Shown here in pieces: positions 11,997-23,196 of a DNA stretch of 64,000 nt. The position numbers were made by a program, and so were the translations under genes. The stretch is from Xylaria sp. FL1777 (Eukaryota; Ascomycota; Sordariomycetes; Xylariales; Xylariaceae), in assembly GCA_022578965.1 (NCBI GenBank), contig MU400531.1, positions 310,001-374,000 of the forward strand. Direction: 5' to 3'. Below the pieces are notes generated by a model. It had not been told where the DNA came from and did not search any database. It saw only the letters and a list, made by a program, of their open reading frames with translations. Positions within the stretch are counted from its first letter, which is position 1. Every line of letters starts with the position of its first letter.

Positions 11997-13416
11997 TGTT
12001 AAACAAGCGGTACTGTTCTGGCGATTATAGACGGTTATCAATATAATAGAATGGTCCCCGGCGCCAGAAAAGCATTAACTAGCGTAGCTGTAAATAGAAC
12101 CCTCCGTCACTACCTATGTAATACGACACTGCAATACGCCTGCAATGGTACGAATATATATAAGGAGGCGGCAGGAAATAAATAGCAGTGAGATTCAAGG
12201 TTACAGTCGGCATCGGTTAGCTACTGTATGAGCGAGCCGTGGTCTGCCACGGTTAGCAGCTTCGGGGAAGTGGATCGGGGGCTGGGGAAGCTAGCGTATG
12301 GATGCGCTACCCGGACAGAATCTGGGGTGGTATATACACTAAAGTACCCCTGAAAGCTGAAAGCCGAACTTCTAATCGCTTCAACATTTTTCGCCATGCT
12401 ATTCCAACGTCAAGCAGTCTTTGAATTAGGCAGCCTCCTCACCATTAGGCTTAATATAGGCTAACTGACTAACCCAGTGTCGAAATATTTCAATAGTGTG
12501 GACTTCCACAGCTAGAGCCTGGCAACCAGCGTCGATGATTGCCCAAGCATCCCTATCACGGCAACGCCAAGTCCCACAGTCTTAGTAAATAAGAGGTACC
12601 CAACTCGGCGGGCGATCGAATTGGGCACGGCGAATCTTCAAGCAATTATGGAGTACTTCATACAATAACGAGAAACATGACACTACTTATTAGGGGAATA
12701 CTTAGAATGGTCCAGCCGAAAAGGTGCAGGAATGTCGGTAGCGATTAGAGCGACGGTTCAAGCATACAAACGAAAGCCAGGTTTGCGGTGACGTGATAGT
12801 GGCTGATCATATACCAGTACCTACCGGTAAACCGAAAAACAAGATACTCCGCTAACCACTATATGATACAGCAGTAGGTAATTGGATAAAATACCTATGC
12901 GGTTTATCTTCGGGATAATGATGGTCTAGCGAGGCGGGATTTCTGGCGGAATCATCGTCACCCTCAAGAGACCATTCTATATCAGGAAACATACCATTAC
13001 TAGCTTGATTCAGTAATCGATTGATGAAAGAACCTGTTTCTTGAGAAGGTCGTTACCAAAGTTCACAATGCCTATCCGCCATCCAGAAAAGGAACAGTTC
13101 GCCTAGGTCCTCATTATCACAACCCTACATCAGGGTAGATGGTCAAGCTTACGTATCCTGTCTAGATCAACTCTAAGATACACAGTGTTAGCAAGAAACC
13201 GGTGACATTTGGGAAATAGTGTAGAGCATACCTTTCTGGCTATCAAAGTGCCTAACTTGGACCTTCTTTGGGTTAGATTTCCTCCTTGTACAAAGCATAG
13301 ACCAAAATACAGATTGAATATTCTCGCAACATTCAAAGTAGGAAATAGGGGTATCTCTAGTGGAAAGGATTGGAACACCAGTCAAGCGAAAGACGTCCAG
13401 AGAGGCGAAATGAGCA
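11997..13416. other. Intergenic between AMP ligase and KTI12
   Basis: 1.4 kb, the promoter of the AMP ligase and the 3' flank of KTI12. No open frame of coding quality and no tRNA-like B-box hairpin set was found. Confidence 0.6.
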
Positions 13417-14488
13417 TCACCCATCCTTTTCGAAGTTATCGTTCAAATACCCCACGAAGCTTTCACGTATCCTCGATGGACCCATATTACCAATGCCCTC
13501 AAGGCCGATACCGCCCCTGTTCAGCCCCATGAAGGCTCTCCGTAACCTTTGAAGCTGAGGCAAGCCGATCTTTCTGCTGGCAGGGAGTTCAACCACCAAA
13601 GAATCCTCGTCCTTCCCACTGCCCCGTGGTATTCGAACGTCGCCCCCGCCTTCGTCGCTCTGCTGTTCCAGGATACGTTTGACGATATCCTGTGTTTCAC
13701 GATCGAGCACGTACAGATAGTCGCCGTCAGCATCTCGGCCCCTTTGCACAGTCGCCTGATTCGGCTTGACGATTTTACGGGTTTCTCCCGCAACAGCCTC
13801 CCACAGGCTATCGAAAACCTGCCTCGTCTGCTCCTCGCCGTCCTCCCATATAAGCGTGAAGAGCGGACTGTCCCACCTCGTCATGGGATTCGGCTCTTCG
13901 TAGCGAAACACCAAGTTCTCCCAGTTCGCCGGATCGTACGCGCCTTCTGCGTCGTCGGCGTCATTCCCCGACTTCCGCGCATCCTGCGCGCCAGCGGGCT
14001 CGCTGTTCAGCCGCGCCTCGTTGACCTCGCGGGACTTGTCTTTCGAGCAGCCGATCTGCAGTATGCAGCTGGGGGTGCGCACGGCCTTGGACTCGCAGAA
14101 CAGCTGGTACCTCCACCCTTTGATGTAGTTCAGCCCGTCGAGGATGACGATGTCCTTGTCGCTCAGCACGCGCTTCACGGCGCCGTATATGGCGGCACGG
14201 GCATCTTTTTCAGAGGCGTTCGCGGATCGGGTATGAGCTGGGAGAGCGGATAGGTCGTACACGGACCGAGATATGGAGAGTGTTTGGTCGGATATCAGGT
14301 GGAGGCGATACTTGGGCGTCGCACCGCTCGGGGTTGCAGCTTTTATGCGCTCGGAGAGGTATGTTTGTAGCTGCTTTGCGCGCGTAGACTTGCCGGACGT
14401 GGGGAACCCGGTGAGTATGATGAGCTTTCATTGAGTCAGTAAATGTTTACACGCTGTATCTGTGGAAATGGGGATATTATACCGGCAT
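13417..14488 (-). CDS. KTI12: KTI12, Elongator-associated P-loop protein
   Basis: Two exons: 14488..14483 (ATG CCG only) and 14424..13417, joined by a 58-nt intron (GTATAA donor, AAAG acceptor), giving 337 aa. Splicing yields MPLIILTGFPTSGKST, the Walker A (P-loop) N-terminus of Kti12. Further family features are LISDQTLSISRSVYDLS, VILDGLNYIKGWRYQLFCESK (Walker B-like) and VFRYEEPNPMTRWDSPLFT. The C-terminal half has SFVGYLNDNF at the end. Kti12 is an ATPase that binds tRNA and Elongator and supports wobble-uridine modification. A low-complexity insertion (AGAQDARKSGNDADDAEGA) sits before YDPANWENLVFRYEE. A search limited to long frames would miss the real N-terminus because the first exon is 6 nt. 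Confidence 0.93.
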
Positions 14489-14817
14489 GGCTTGAATATG
14501 GCGTTCTCCTCGTTGAGTTAGGAGAAAGAGAGAGCTCCGTGATAGCTTGTAGGTAAATATCTTGACTGTTTAGTTTTATATAGCTTACAGGGTCTACCCC
14601 ACTAAGGTGTACTTTTACCCCGCCAAACTGAGGATTTCGTAATCCTTATAACTTCTACCATAAATTTTGACATTTCATAATGATTAATGGATCTCTATTT
14701 CAACAAAATAATAAATAACTGGGTATTCATCCAAATATGACCCACTATAAATCTCCAAACACCCAACACAACCCTTTTGACTCAGGTACCTATTCAAATC
14801 CTATGTAATCCGTTAGA
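14489..14817. other. Short intergenic spacer
   Basis: About 330 bp, AT-rich, holding the KTI12 promoter and the 3' end of the following minus-strand membrane-protein gene. Nothing else seen. Confidence 0.55.
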
Positions 14818-15819
14818 TTATACACTTGTCGGGCCATTATGTAGGCGCGCGTTCTGGCTCAGTCTGGGGTCGTACTCCTCGTATTGTCCCGATCTCTGAT
14901 CAATCCCCTGCCTATAACCCTCGTAGCGTTCCGCCTGGTTGTAGTCCGGCCTATTATGACGACGATTACGGCGTCGGTCGCCCTGGTTCAAGTTCTGTAA
15001 TCGATAATTACCACCGCGTCCTCGAAGAAACTTGAACACAGATCCTAAGATGGAGGAGCTCTCAGTGTCGCTTTTCGGCCGGACAGAGAATGTCAGACCG
15101 AATCCCTCAATGATAATAACAATGACAAACTCCTGGACGACGGCGGTACCGATGAAGACATTGACGCTTCCCGTCACACTGCTGAAGGCAGAGTTTGGGT
15201 TGAAAGTACCAATTGCCGAGTATAGAACGCGAACGAAGAGGAAGGGCAGCGAGAGTGCCACCGCTAAGACCACGCGTTTCTCATCGGGATCAACCTGCGA
15301 GATATTTAGGCCAAGCAGGGCCGTTGAGATGACAACTATCCCGAACCCCACTATCGTGAGTGCGACGCCAGCCTCCGTGTAGGTTGATACTTGGTATACT
15401 CCGGTATCAGCAAACTGGCTAGCGGCGTGGCTGCCACCATAGGCACCAAGGATGAGGCCCACAAGCACAGCCAGTTGTGCTAATCTGAGAGAGCGCGGGT
15501 TGATGAGAGCATTTCGAGATTTCTCCGAGCTCTCAAGTACTCTGTTGATGAGGGCTAGGAGCACAATTATGAAGCCTGATAGACCGATGGTTTGCACAAT
15601 CAAGGCGCCAAAGAATAAGCCAAGGTTATCAGGCTGAGCTGTTGATGCGAGCTGCAAGGCACCGCCAACGATGCGAAGGAGTGAAAATATGACCAAGATG
15701 AGCCATCCTGCGTTGCGCCCGAACCCGTGCCGCTTGCAAAGAAAAAGAGCAATGGCAAGGGACGGTACGAAGAATATAATTTGGACGATAGAAATGATGT
15801 TACGCTCGGTTAATTCCAT
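14818..15819 (-). CDS. Seven-TM fungal membrane protein, DUF7702-like
   Basis: Single exon, 333 aa from the ATG at 15819 (MELTERN). About seven hydrophobic segments: IISIVQIIFFVPSLAIALF, AGWLILVIFSLLRIVGGAL, LFFGALIVQTIGLSGFIIVL, LAQLAVLVGLILGAYGG, AGVALTIVGFGIVVISTALL, VLAVALSLPFLFVRVLYSAI and VFIGTAVVQEFVIVIIIEGF. A basic, Arg/Asn/Tyr-rich cytosolic tail follows (RRRNRRHNRPDYNQAERYEG). The pattern matches the fungal DUF7702 family of unknown function; that name is from memory of the family. No enzyme motif is visible. It is probably a plasma-membrane or internal-membrane protein; a receptor role is a guess only. Confidence 0.85.
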   Translation of the reverse strand: MELTERNIISIVQIIFFVPSLAIALFLCKRHGFGRNAGWLILVIFSLLRIVGGALQLASTAQPDNLGLFFGALIVQTIGLSGFIIVLLALINRVLESSEKSRNALINPRSLRLAQLAVLVGLILGAYGGSHAASQFADTGVYQVSTYTEAGVALTIVGFGIVVISTALLGLNISQVDPDEKRVVLAVALSLPFLFVRVLYSAIGTFNPNSAFSSVTGSVNVFIGTAVVQEFVIVIIIEGFGLTFSVRPKSDTESSSILGSVFKFLRGRGGNYRLQNLNQGDRRRNRRHNRPDYNQAERYEGYRQGIDQRSGQYEEYDPRLSQNARLHNGPTSV

Positions 15820-17530
15820 GTGGGCGACCGCGGTGGTTGTAATTGGACGATGCCGTAGAAAGACGGTTCGATACTGTCGACTATGCAAAATAGAAGAGAT
15901 GAGGTTTCTATAATGAGGCGACTATGTATCAGGAATGCAGTTGATGTTGATGTCGATGTCGATGAACTAGTATTCTAGCCAAGACGAATTATACCTACCG
16001 GGACCATGTCTTATATATAACACCACGACATTTGTACGACCATACAAAGAACCGTTGCCGGAGGACTACATGTTCTTACGTAGCACCTCCTGCGATTCAG
16101 CTATAAGACCTCTAACAAGGCGTTGCCGCGTACTAGAACAACTAGGTAGCGTGCACTAGTCGACGATGATATGAGGCGCCCCTGTCGAGACCCAGATATA
16201 GGGACCCTGGGACCCAAAAGGGCTATTTTGACGAAAGCGAAAGCGAGGTTGGGAGGATTGACAGCCTGTGATTGGGTGCTGAACTTGAAGCTGACTCCTC
16301 CCAAGCCTTAGACAAGCTTTTTTTCCAAGCCTCCCCAACTCCACACATCAATTACACTAGTTTAGTAGTCGTAGATTATTACGCAGGATCTGACCTACAT
16401 ATGCAGTCTGCAACTTGACTTCATTCGCATTCGCATTCATGCCCTTTTTGTCTGTATCTTCGCAATACTACGTCCATATCTGTCTATCTCTTCTTTCAGG
16501 AGGCCTCGCGTAGTTCATTGCTACATGGTTACCTAGTCACTTAGATAAAATGGACCTAAAGAATCGTGAAGATTAGGGCCAACTGTGCTATCCAAGTACC
16601 CGCCAGACTTACTCAATAAGTAGTTGTCTGCTGGGGCTACACATGAGCCGTGTTAGGTTTTTAGTAAATAGCAGTCGAGTCGCACAACATAACACTAACC
16701 CCAACTACGATTAATTGCCTTATCTTGTCAGAAGGAAGAAGGAAGAACAACTTTGTCCGCGGAAAAGGAAACAAGAAATACCGGTGTAGTTACATAACTA
16801 TCTATAGCTTACGAAATGTTGATCACAATGAATAGCACCTGAACAGTTAGTATGCGGCTCCATATGTTATCTTAATCGTTACTAATCTAGCCGTATTTGT
16901 ATGCACAAGGGAGACCAATGAAACCCAAAAAAAAACAAAACAAAACAAAACATAGCCTATCGATAAACATAGCTACTTATTAAAGCACACACCGCCCTTA
17001 CTAACATCCCTCTATTGTATCTTAGCTTTTAATCCACTCTAGGCTTCAACAATAACTTTAATCATTAGGTAACAACACTAACCTCCGTCAGGCCTTTGCT
17101 ACACTTACCTATAATTTCACCTGTCCTGACCGTGACCGTCTTTGTTGTTAATATTTATAAGGCGTCCAAGACTAACCTATTTTCTATAGGAAATAGGGAC
17201 AGCTTGTGGGCATCTACCTAGGTACCTATTTAATTGGGTTTAGGTTCAGGTCCGAATAATCGATTCTGCATTAGACCTGTATTCTTACACATGATACTGC
17301 GCCATGATGGCTACGTAATAGGATAATTTTGTTTGGCTGACGTACGTTAATCATTTCGCATTTTATAACCAACATAGAAAAGTGACTTTAGTCTAGTTTA
17401 ACTAAGACAAATAAGCATAGTCCTATCTATGTAGTTGACAATGGTGGAAACAATATTAGGCTCCAGCCATCTTCGATTATTATGAGATTTATGATACTCC
17501 AAAAGCCGGTTTCATAAGTAGAAAATTTGA
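15820..17530. other. 1.7-kb AT-rich intergenic region
   Basis: Promoter side of the 7-TM gene and 3' flank of the nucleoside hydrolase. It contains an (AAAAC)n tract at about 16927-16951 and a CTACCTAGGTACCTA palindromic motif at about 17214-17228. No coding signal. Confidence 0.6.
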
Positions 17531-18652
17531 CTACTGTTTCGTTATAGTCTGTTTCGTGACCGACAAGGCACCTTCGAGAAACAACCGATCTAGTTCCGCA
17601 CCAGCCGTTTCCTCATCAACACTCAGCCTTAAGAAGAACTGGTTCCGGACATTTTGATCCCAGACCCATCGATTCGCTCCATCTGGCTCGATGTGGTTGT
17701 ATCCATATTCATTTTCGAACTGGAACAAGTCCTCAAGCCCATTCATGGCGTACAGAACGGTCAAAGGATCCCATGACGGCCGCGCCGCATAGTACGTGTA
17801 GTAGATATACGCCATTCGCGTCGGATCTGTGCTCGGTCCTTCGGCCATGAACCGTGCGCCTGACTTAACAGGCCTCCCAACCTCGTCACCCAGGAACACC
17901 ATGCGTCCCTCCCACGTATGGACCACGTGTGCCGTAATACTGGCATTAGAACCCCAGAAGTTGAACTCGTAGCCCGAGGGGTAGCCGCCGCCCATGATAA
18001 CGAGCTCGGAGACCTTACGGGCAACGAGCTCGCGACCAGCGAGATCAGAGTAAGAATCAGCAGTCGAGTTTAACAACCCTGAGAGCTATCCTCTGATATT
18101 AGAGCAGTGACTGCGGGGTATGGCGATACGCGACTCACATTTTCCAAAAACCCAATCGACGCAATCGTCACGGAGCCATCTTCGGCCTCAGCCAACACCT
18201 TCCGATACAGGGCCACGGGATCCCACGCGTCCTCGGCACGGTCCCAGGGAAGACTGCCGCCAGACCAGTGGAAGGCGACCTTACTGGCGTACTCACCGAC
18301 CTTATAAGACCAAGCGTCGAAAAAGGTGACGTTGGTTAGCGGCCGTCGAATCCCAATTGGAACTTCGGGGTAGCCATAGTGTGCTAGGACAGCCGATGCG
18401 GCAAGGGCTGAGAAGGTCGATGGGTAGTTGACGTTGACGGCGAGCAGGTTCACATTGGGTGATGTTGCTGCGAGAAGCAAGGCTCCAACGTCGCTGTTCG
18501 ATTGTAAGCGCCAAGTCTAAGAGGTTATGTAAGCTTTTCCTATGCGCTTACTCGACATCACTGAAGAGGTCGGTGTCGATGATGAGGTTTTTCCGGGTGG
18601 CGAGAGCGATAGTAGCACTCGTTAGAAGATGAATGAGGACATGTAACTTCAT
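17531..18652 (-). CDS. Secreted inosine-uridine-type nucleoside hydrolase
   Basis: Three exons: 18652..18552, 18493..18139, 18085..17531 (336 aa). The first exon encodes a hydrophobic signal peptide (MKLHVLIHLLTSATIALA) and half of the metal-binding motif; splicing completes IIDTDLFSDVDDVGALLLAA, the DTDxxxDxDD calcium site of nucleoside hydrolases (residues about 25-37). The third exon restores the family stretch IGFLENLSGLLNSTADSYSD and contains KVSELVIMGGGYPSGYEFNF. The enzyme cleaves the N-glycosidic bond of ribonucleosides; with a signal peptide it likely scavenges nucleosides outside the cell or in the secretory route. A possible C-terminal active-site Asp is DPLTVLYAM. Introns are 58 and 53 nt, donors GTAAGC and GTGAGT. 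Confidence 0.92.
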
Positions 18653-19171
18653 CTTAGGTATAAACAGAGGTCAATTATTGTGTTGTGTGTTTGTCAGGTG
18701 ATGTTGACTCGAGCACATGGGCCGAAGTATTAGCAGTCAACATTTTCCTTTCATGCCATCATAAGACTTTTTATAATTATGTGATCATATTGATTTATGT
18801 TCTTCTCGGATTATAGTCAAATTTATTATCGTGGTCCTCTATTGTAACCGCTTAGGTAGAGAACGAACTGCGAGTAGATATAGTGTACGGTAGTTGTAGG
18901 ATTGCCAAGGAACATGGGGGGCAGTTGAACCCCACACTGAAGCTCCCCAGTTGTACCCCGCCATACCTGACTATCCTTCACCTTTACCTTGTATGGTATA
19001 CATAGATTGACGGACGACGTCGAAACCAACTTTCATCATACTTAGAAAGTCGCGTGATCCCATCTTGAGCAAAACCACCTTAAAACTCTTCAAGTCGCGC
19101 CCAAAACCTCCCGCGAATCCAACCGAATATTACAACCCCCAACATATACATACATACATCCCACCTCCAGC
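18653..19171. other. Divergent promoter, nucleoside hydrolase / TIP41
   Basis: 519 bp between two divergent start codons. AT-rich in the first half, then CT/CA-rich (ACATACATACATCCCACC) just before the TIP41 ATG. No further gene. Confidence 0.6.
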
Positions 19172-20334
19172 ATGGCAGCGCCGCCTATAGGACACCAGCA
19201 ACAAGCACCCCCATCCATAAACCCCATCACCTCGATGAGCGAGCCGTGGCCGAGCCCGGCGCACCTCGCGGCGGCGACGACCACGCACAGGCAGGGCGCG
19301 TTCGCGATCTCGAGCCGCAAGCTGCCGATCTCCAAGGCCGGGCCGATCGAGGCCATGGAGAAGGCCCTGCGGATCCCCGTGCCCGAGATGATCTTCGGCG
19401 ACAACGTGGTGAGCGTGGCGCACGTGCCCACGGGGTGGCGCATCGAGTTCGCCGCGCGCGACGCCCTCGACGCCGTCGACAAGACGGGCGCCAACATGCT
19501 CCAGGTCGCGCACGCCGGCGAGTGGAGCGCCAGCCGCGAGCAGACGAGCGCCGGCATCCGCGAGGTCGTGCGGCCCTTTGACTGGAGCTACAGCACCACG
19601 TACAAGGGGACCGTGGTCGTCGAGCCAACGTCTGATTGCGAGGCGGGGGATGTGGGGGGTACAGATGCCGTGGACGCTGCTACGGGGAGCAATGACAATG
19701 ATAGCAGTAGTGGTAGTAGTGGTGAGAGGAGGAGTAGTGGGAGGAGGAGACCATTAGAGTTCGCGCCGACGACGGAGCCCATTCCCATCGAGCTCCTCAA
19801 GAGGCGCGACCCCATCCGCTTCTTCGACGACGTCATGCTGTACGAGAGCGAGCTCGACGACAACGGCATCTCGGTGCTCAGCGTCAAGCTGCGCGTGCAC
19901 GACGAGCGCATGCTGCTGCTGTGTCGGCTGTACATGCGCCTCGACAACGTCGTCTGCCGCATACGGGACACGCGCGTCTACGTCGACTTCGCCTCCGAGG
20001 TCGTCACGCGGGAGTACACGGCCAAGGAGGCGAGTTTCAGCGACGTCAAACATGTGAGTTCCTTTTTTTTCCTTTTTTTTCTGGTAGGATATCTATAGTC
20101 TACACCAGCCACTCTGTATTTGTGTGATCGAAGGGGGGGAAAGGCTGTACCCTATTTAGCAGTGCTGATGTAAAACCGGCAACGCTAATCCTCCTTTCTC
20201 CTTACCCGTAGAAACTTTTGATATCCGGACTACGGCCTGACGGAATCACGATTGCCTTGCGAGACGCGAATCGGATGGCTGAAATCCTGCCCATCGTCAG
20301 CCATACCCTTGAGAGTGTTTCGCTAGCATCATAG
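19172..20334 (+). CDS. TIP41: TIP41, PP2A/TOR pathway regulator
   Basis: Two exons, 19172..20053 and 20212..20334, separated by a 158-nt intron (donor GTGAGT, branch CGCTAATCC, acceptor GTAG), giving 334 aa. The TIP41 family core is clear: MIFGDNVVSVAHVPTGWRIEF, FAARDALDAVDK, RPFDWSYSTTYKGT, then IPIELLKRRDPIRFFDDVMLYESELDDNGISVLSVKLRV. The second exon supplies the conserved end LRPDGITIALRDANRMAEILPIVSHT. TIP41 binds Tap42/PP2A-type phosphatases and acts in TOR nutrient signalling. A Ser/Gly/Asn-rich insert (GSNDNDSSSGSSGERRSSG) lies between two strands of the core. Codon use in exon 1 is strongly GC-biased compared with neighbouring genes. A second in-frame ATG at 19235 is an alternative start. 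Confidence 0.95.
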
Positions 20335-20808
20335 AGCACTAGGAGCCCTTCGCTTTCTCGTAGGTAAGGTGTCTCCGGGGGAATCGACCGACTGCTGAGC
20401 CGGGAGTTTGAAGACTGTACTCGTAAATGCATTTGCTCTCAGAAGCTGTTTAACGAGCAAGCATGTTATTATTTAACTACATGCAAAGAAGCCGACTATA
20501 GAGGCTTGTATGATTTATGACACATCAAGGGATAAGTATATAAAATAGAAGAATATGGGCAAAGGGTTTAGTGGTTATTGAGTATAATAGCAAGTAAACA
20601 GGCTTCCGACTCCACGAACATGTCTAGGTGCGTAGCCATCCTAGCCAACCCTAGCATCTCGCCTTGCTCCAAATATAAATCAAACAGCTGACACCCTGAT
20701 AGAGAAGCGCAAAAAGCTCATTCATCATCATCGTTACCTTAAACGAAACCCTCCGCTCCTTCTCCCCGTTTTATTGCAAGTCAGTCTTAATACTGCTCCA
20801 AACTCCGA
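20335..20808. other. Convergent 3' intergenic
   Basis: Spacer between convergent TIP41 and the disordered-protein gene. No gene seen. Confidence 0.6.
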
Positions 20809-22623
20809 CTACCGAGCATCCAGTGGTGAACTACTTCGCGTTCTCTCCTCGAATGAAAGTTCCCACTTATCTACTTCTTGAAACTTGCGCACTGCAGTTT
20901 TGAGCTCTTCGCCCAACCTCTCAACCATCATCTGACTGTTCTCCTCGCCCAAATCGGCTATAGAATTGCTACCATCGTCCTCATCTTCGTCCTCATTGTG
21001 GTTCTCCTTGTCTGACAACCGGCCATATGTCCTTGAAATACGCTTCTTGGAATCCAGAGTCGCTTTGTCCTTATTGTGGGTTGACGTTTGCTCTCTTGTC
21101 GTAGCCTGATTCTGGGGATTGACCCGAGTTGCCGGGCGTCGTCTCATCCGGACGTCTAAATGGGCAAGCTCATCGTCACCTTCACCAAGACCAGAAATAT
21201 CGACTTCAGGTTCTGACTCATCCTCGTCTGCGCCGAAAGGATCGTCTCCAGCGACCCTGCGCCGGCGACGCGGTAGCAATCCTGTGAGATCAGCCGTAGT
21301 AAGTTTACGCGGTGGCCTCGGTACTGCTTTACGTTTTGGTTTGGCTGCTCGTGTAGGCGGTGGCGAAGATGAGTGGGCATAATTAGGAGAGTGTGTAAGA
21401 GAAGGCGGCGATGACATATTTGAGATATTATCATCTTGACCCGGTGTTCGCTGAAGCACTGGAGCTGGCTGCCGCGTACGCGCTTTTGGGATAGATTGCA
21501 GAGGGGGCCAAAGCTCTTCATCACTTTCCGAGGAGCTGCTGCTGAGAGGAGGAGCCATCAGCTCCGGGTCCATTGGTGGTGCAACGGGTGTTGATGGTAC
21601 GTGTTGTGGTAGTGATGGTGGTGATGATGGGGGGGATTCTTCGTCTGAAGCTGGCTGTTCAATTGACTGACGAATGTCATCATCAACTTCGAAAGGAGAC
21701 GATCGGAGACGTCGCCCGTGACTTTCAGTAGATTTTCTCTTGCGGGATTTTGGACTTGAAGTCGGCTGCGCGAGTGGCACTCCACCAGAACCTCTCTTAG
21801 AGCGTCGCAGAGGAGTCGATTCGGCCTCGGGCGCAAACCCATCTTCATCGATATCTTCCTCCCCCCCCTCTTCTTCATCTTGTTCTGGTTCCAGCTCGGG
21901 TTCGGGACGCTGCGGCCTCGGCTTCTGTGCGGTGCTGATAATGCTGGGTTCTCGTGCCCTTCTCTTGAATAGACCGAAATTTAGGGTAGAGCTGAAGGCA
22001 GGAGTATTGGGGCCTGCCCTGCTACTAGGGCGAATGGGGCCATCATCGCGACTAAGAAAACTGCCAGCGCGCGGTCGCCGTCTGAATTGAGAAACAGACA
22101 GAGTCGATGTCTCGGCGGATCGCTGGGCACTGGCATGTCCCACTGTATCCAAGGTGGTGTTAAGATCATCGAACATTGAGTCGTCGAGATCCAAACCAGA
22201 TATATCCGTAGGCCTGCCGCGGGAGGGTGTTGCCTTCACTACCCGCTGGCTGGGGCCAATAGAACCAATTGAGCTGGCGACAACCGCTTCCACCTCCCCA
22301 TCTGAACTGGCGGTTGATGTGATATTCTCGAGTCTTTCCATAGCAGCATCGCGTCTTTTTTTCGCTACGTCCAAAGCCTTCTGTTGCTGTGTTGTTTCCG
22401 CAGTGGTGCGACTGCGCATTGACGTGATATCACGCAGCGACTTGCGTCTCGCTGCGGTTCTTTCTTTTTCGCGGTCGCTCAAGTCGTAGATATCAGGGTT
22501 CAGGGCACGGCCTTGAGGTGCTGGTTCAGGCGCTGGCGCTGGCACAGCCGCAGTCGTAGTACTGGAGTTTGTTGCTTTGGCTGGGCGCGTCCGCGCGGGC
22601 CGAGATAGTGGAGGGCGTGGCAT
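20809..22623 (-). CDS. Intrinsically disordered fungal protein, unknown
   Basis: Single exon, 604 aa. I do not recognise it. The sequence is mostly low complexity: Pro/Ala N-terminus, acidic tract EPELEPEQDEEEGGEEDIDEDG, Ser-rich and Pro-rich segments, and several basic clusters (SPKSRKRKS, AAKPKRKAVPRPPRK, LLPRRRRR) that look like nuclear localisation signals. Two short segments look constrained: an N-terminal helix ALNPDIYDLSDREKERTAARR, and a C-terminal helix MVERLGEELKTAVRKFQEVD leading into WELSFEERT. KLTTADLTGLLPRRRRR also looks conserved in style. This is most consistent with a nuclear, perhaps chromatin-associated, scaffold; that is inference from composition only. Confidence 0.75.
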   Translation of the reverse strand: MPRPPLSRPARTRPAKATNSSTTTAAVPAPAPEPAPQGRALNPDIYDLSDREKERTAARRKSLRDITSMRSRTTAETTQQQKALDVAKKRRDAAMERLENITSTASSDGEVEAVVASSIGSIGPSQRVVKATPSRGRPTDISGLDLDDSMFDDLNTTLDTVGHASAQRSAETSTLSVSQFRRRPRAGSFLSRDDGPIRPSSRAGPNTPAFSSTLNFGLFKRRAREPSIISTAQKPRPQRPEPELEPEQDEEEGGEEDIDEDGFAPEAESTPLRRSKRGSGGVPLAQPTSSPKSRKRKSTESHGRRLRSSPFEVDDDIRQSIEQPASDEESPPSSPPSLPQHVPSTPVAPPMDPELMAPPLSSSSSESDEELWPPLQSIPKARTRQPAPVLQRTPGQDDNISNMSSPPSLTHSPNYAHSSSPPPTRAAKPKRKAVPRPPRKLTTADLTGLLPRRRRRVAGDDPFGADEDESEPEVDISGLGEGDDELAHLDVRMRRRPATRVNPQNQATTREQTSTHNKDKATLDSKKRISRTYGRLSDKENHNEDEDEDDGSNSIADLGEENSQMMVERLGEELKTAVRKFQEVDKWELSFEERTRSSSPLDAR

Positions 22624-23196
22624 CGCGAAACACTTATTTTGTTTGATATGAAGGGGGAATTGAAGGCCTCAAAGAGTCGACACAATTCTACCTTGTATGA
22701 GAGCTCATTGCAGTCCTGGAGTACAGTGCTAGAGTCGGATACCGGAGTATTATGACGATGCTGTATTGTGACTGCCTGAGCTAGGAATACATATGCGGTT
22801 GGAGAGGAAAGAAACAAGATGTGATGGTGGGGATTGAGAGTAGCATGGCGAGACGCGTCAAAGCTACAAGCGTGTTTGGCGACTGTGCCCCACCCTCTTC
22901 TCCACTTAACCATAACACTGGGTACCAACTAGACACCTCCTTCCCTATGGCCTACAGGTAAGATAGGTAGGTATCAACAATGCTTTTGACAGGTACCTTT
23001 GGTAGAAACCGCACACATAAAATACTCAGTGATGTACCTAATTTGACTTCATAACCTCATTCCATAAAGTACACAGAATGTGTCCGGTTTCTCGGTGAAC
23101 ATATAAGGGAAAGTACTTCTGCCAGCTTTGTATGAATTATCCAGGCTATTATTAACCATGGCCAATTTTAATCAACATAAAATTTGAGGCCATCTC
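22624..23196. other. Intergenic spacer
   Basis: 573 bp holding the promoter of the disordered-protein gene and the 3' flank of the dienelactone hydrolase. Contains GGTAGGTATC-like motifs near 22964-22976. No gene. Confidence 0.55.

Noticed and set aside
13549..14253. 234-aa plus-strand frame opposite KTI12
   Set aside because: Antisense shadow of the GC-rich KTI12 exon.
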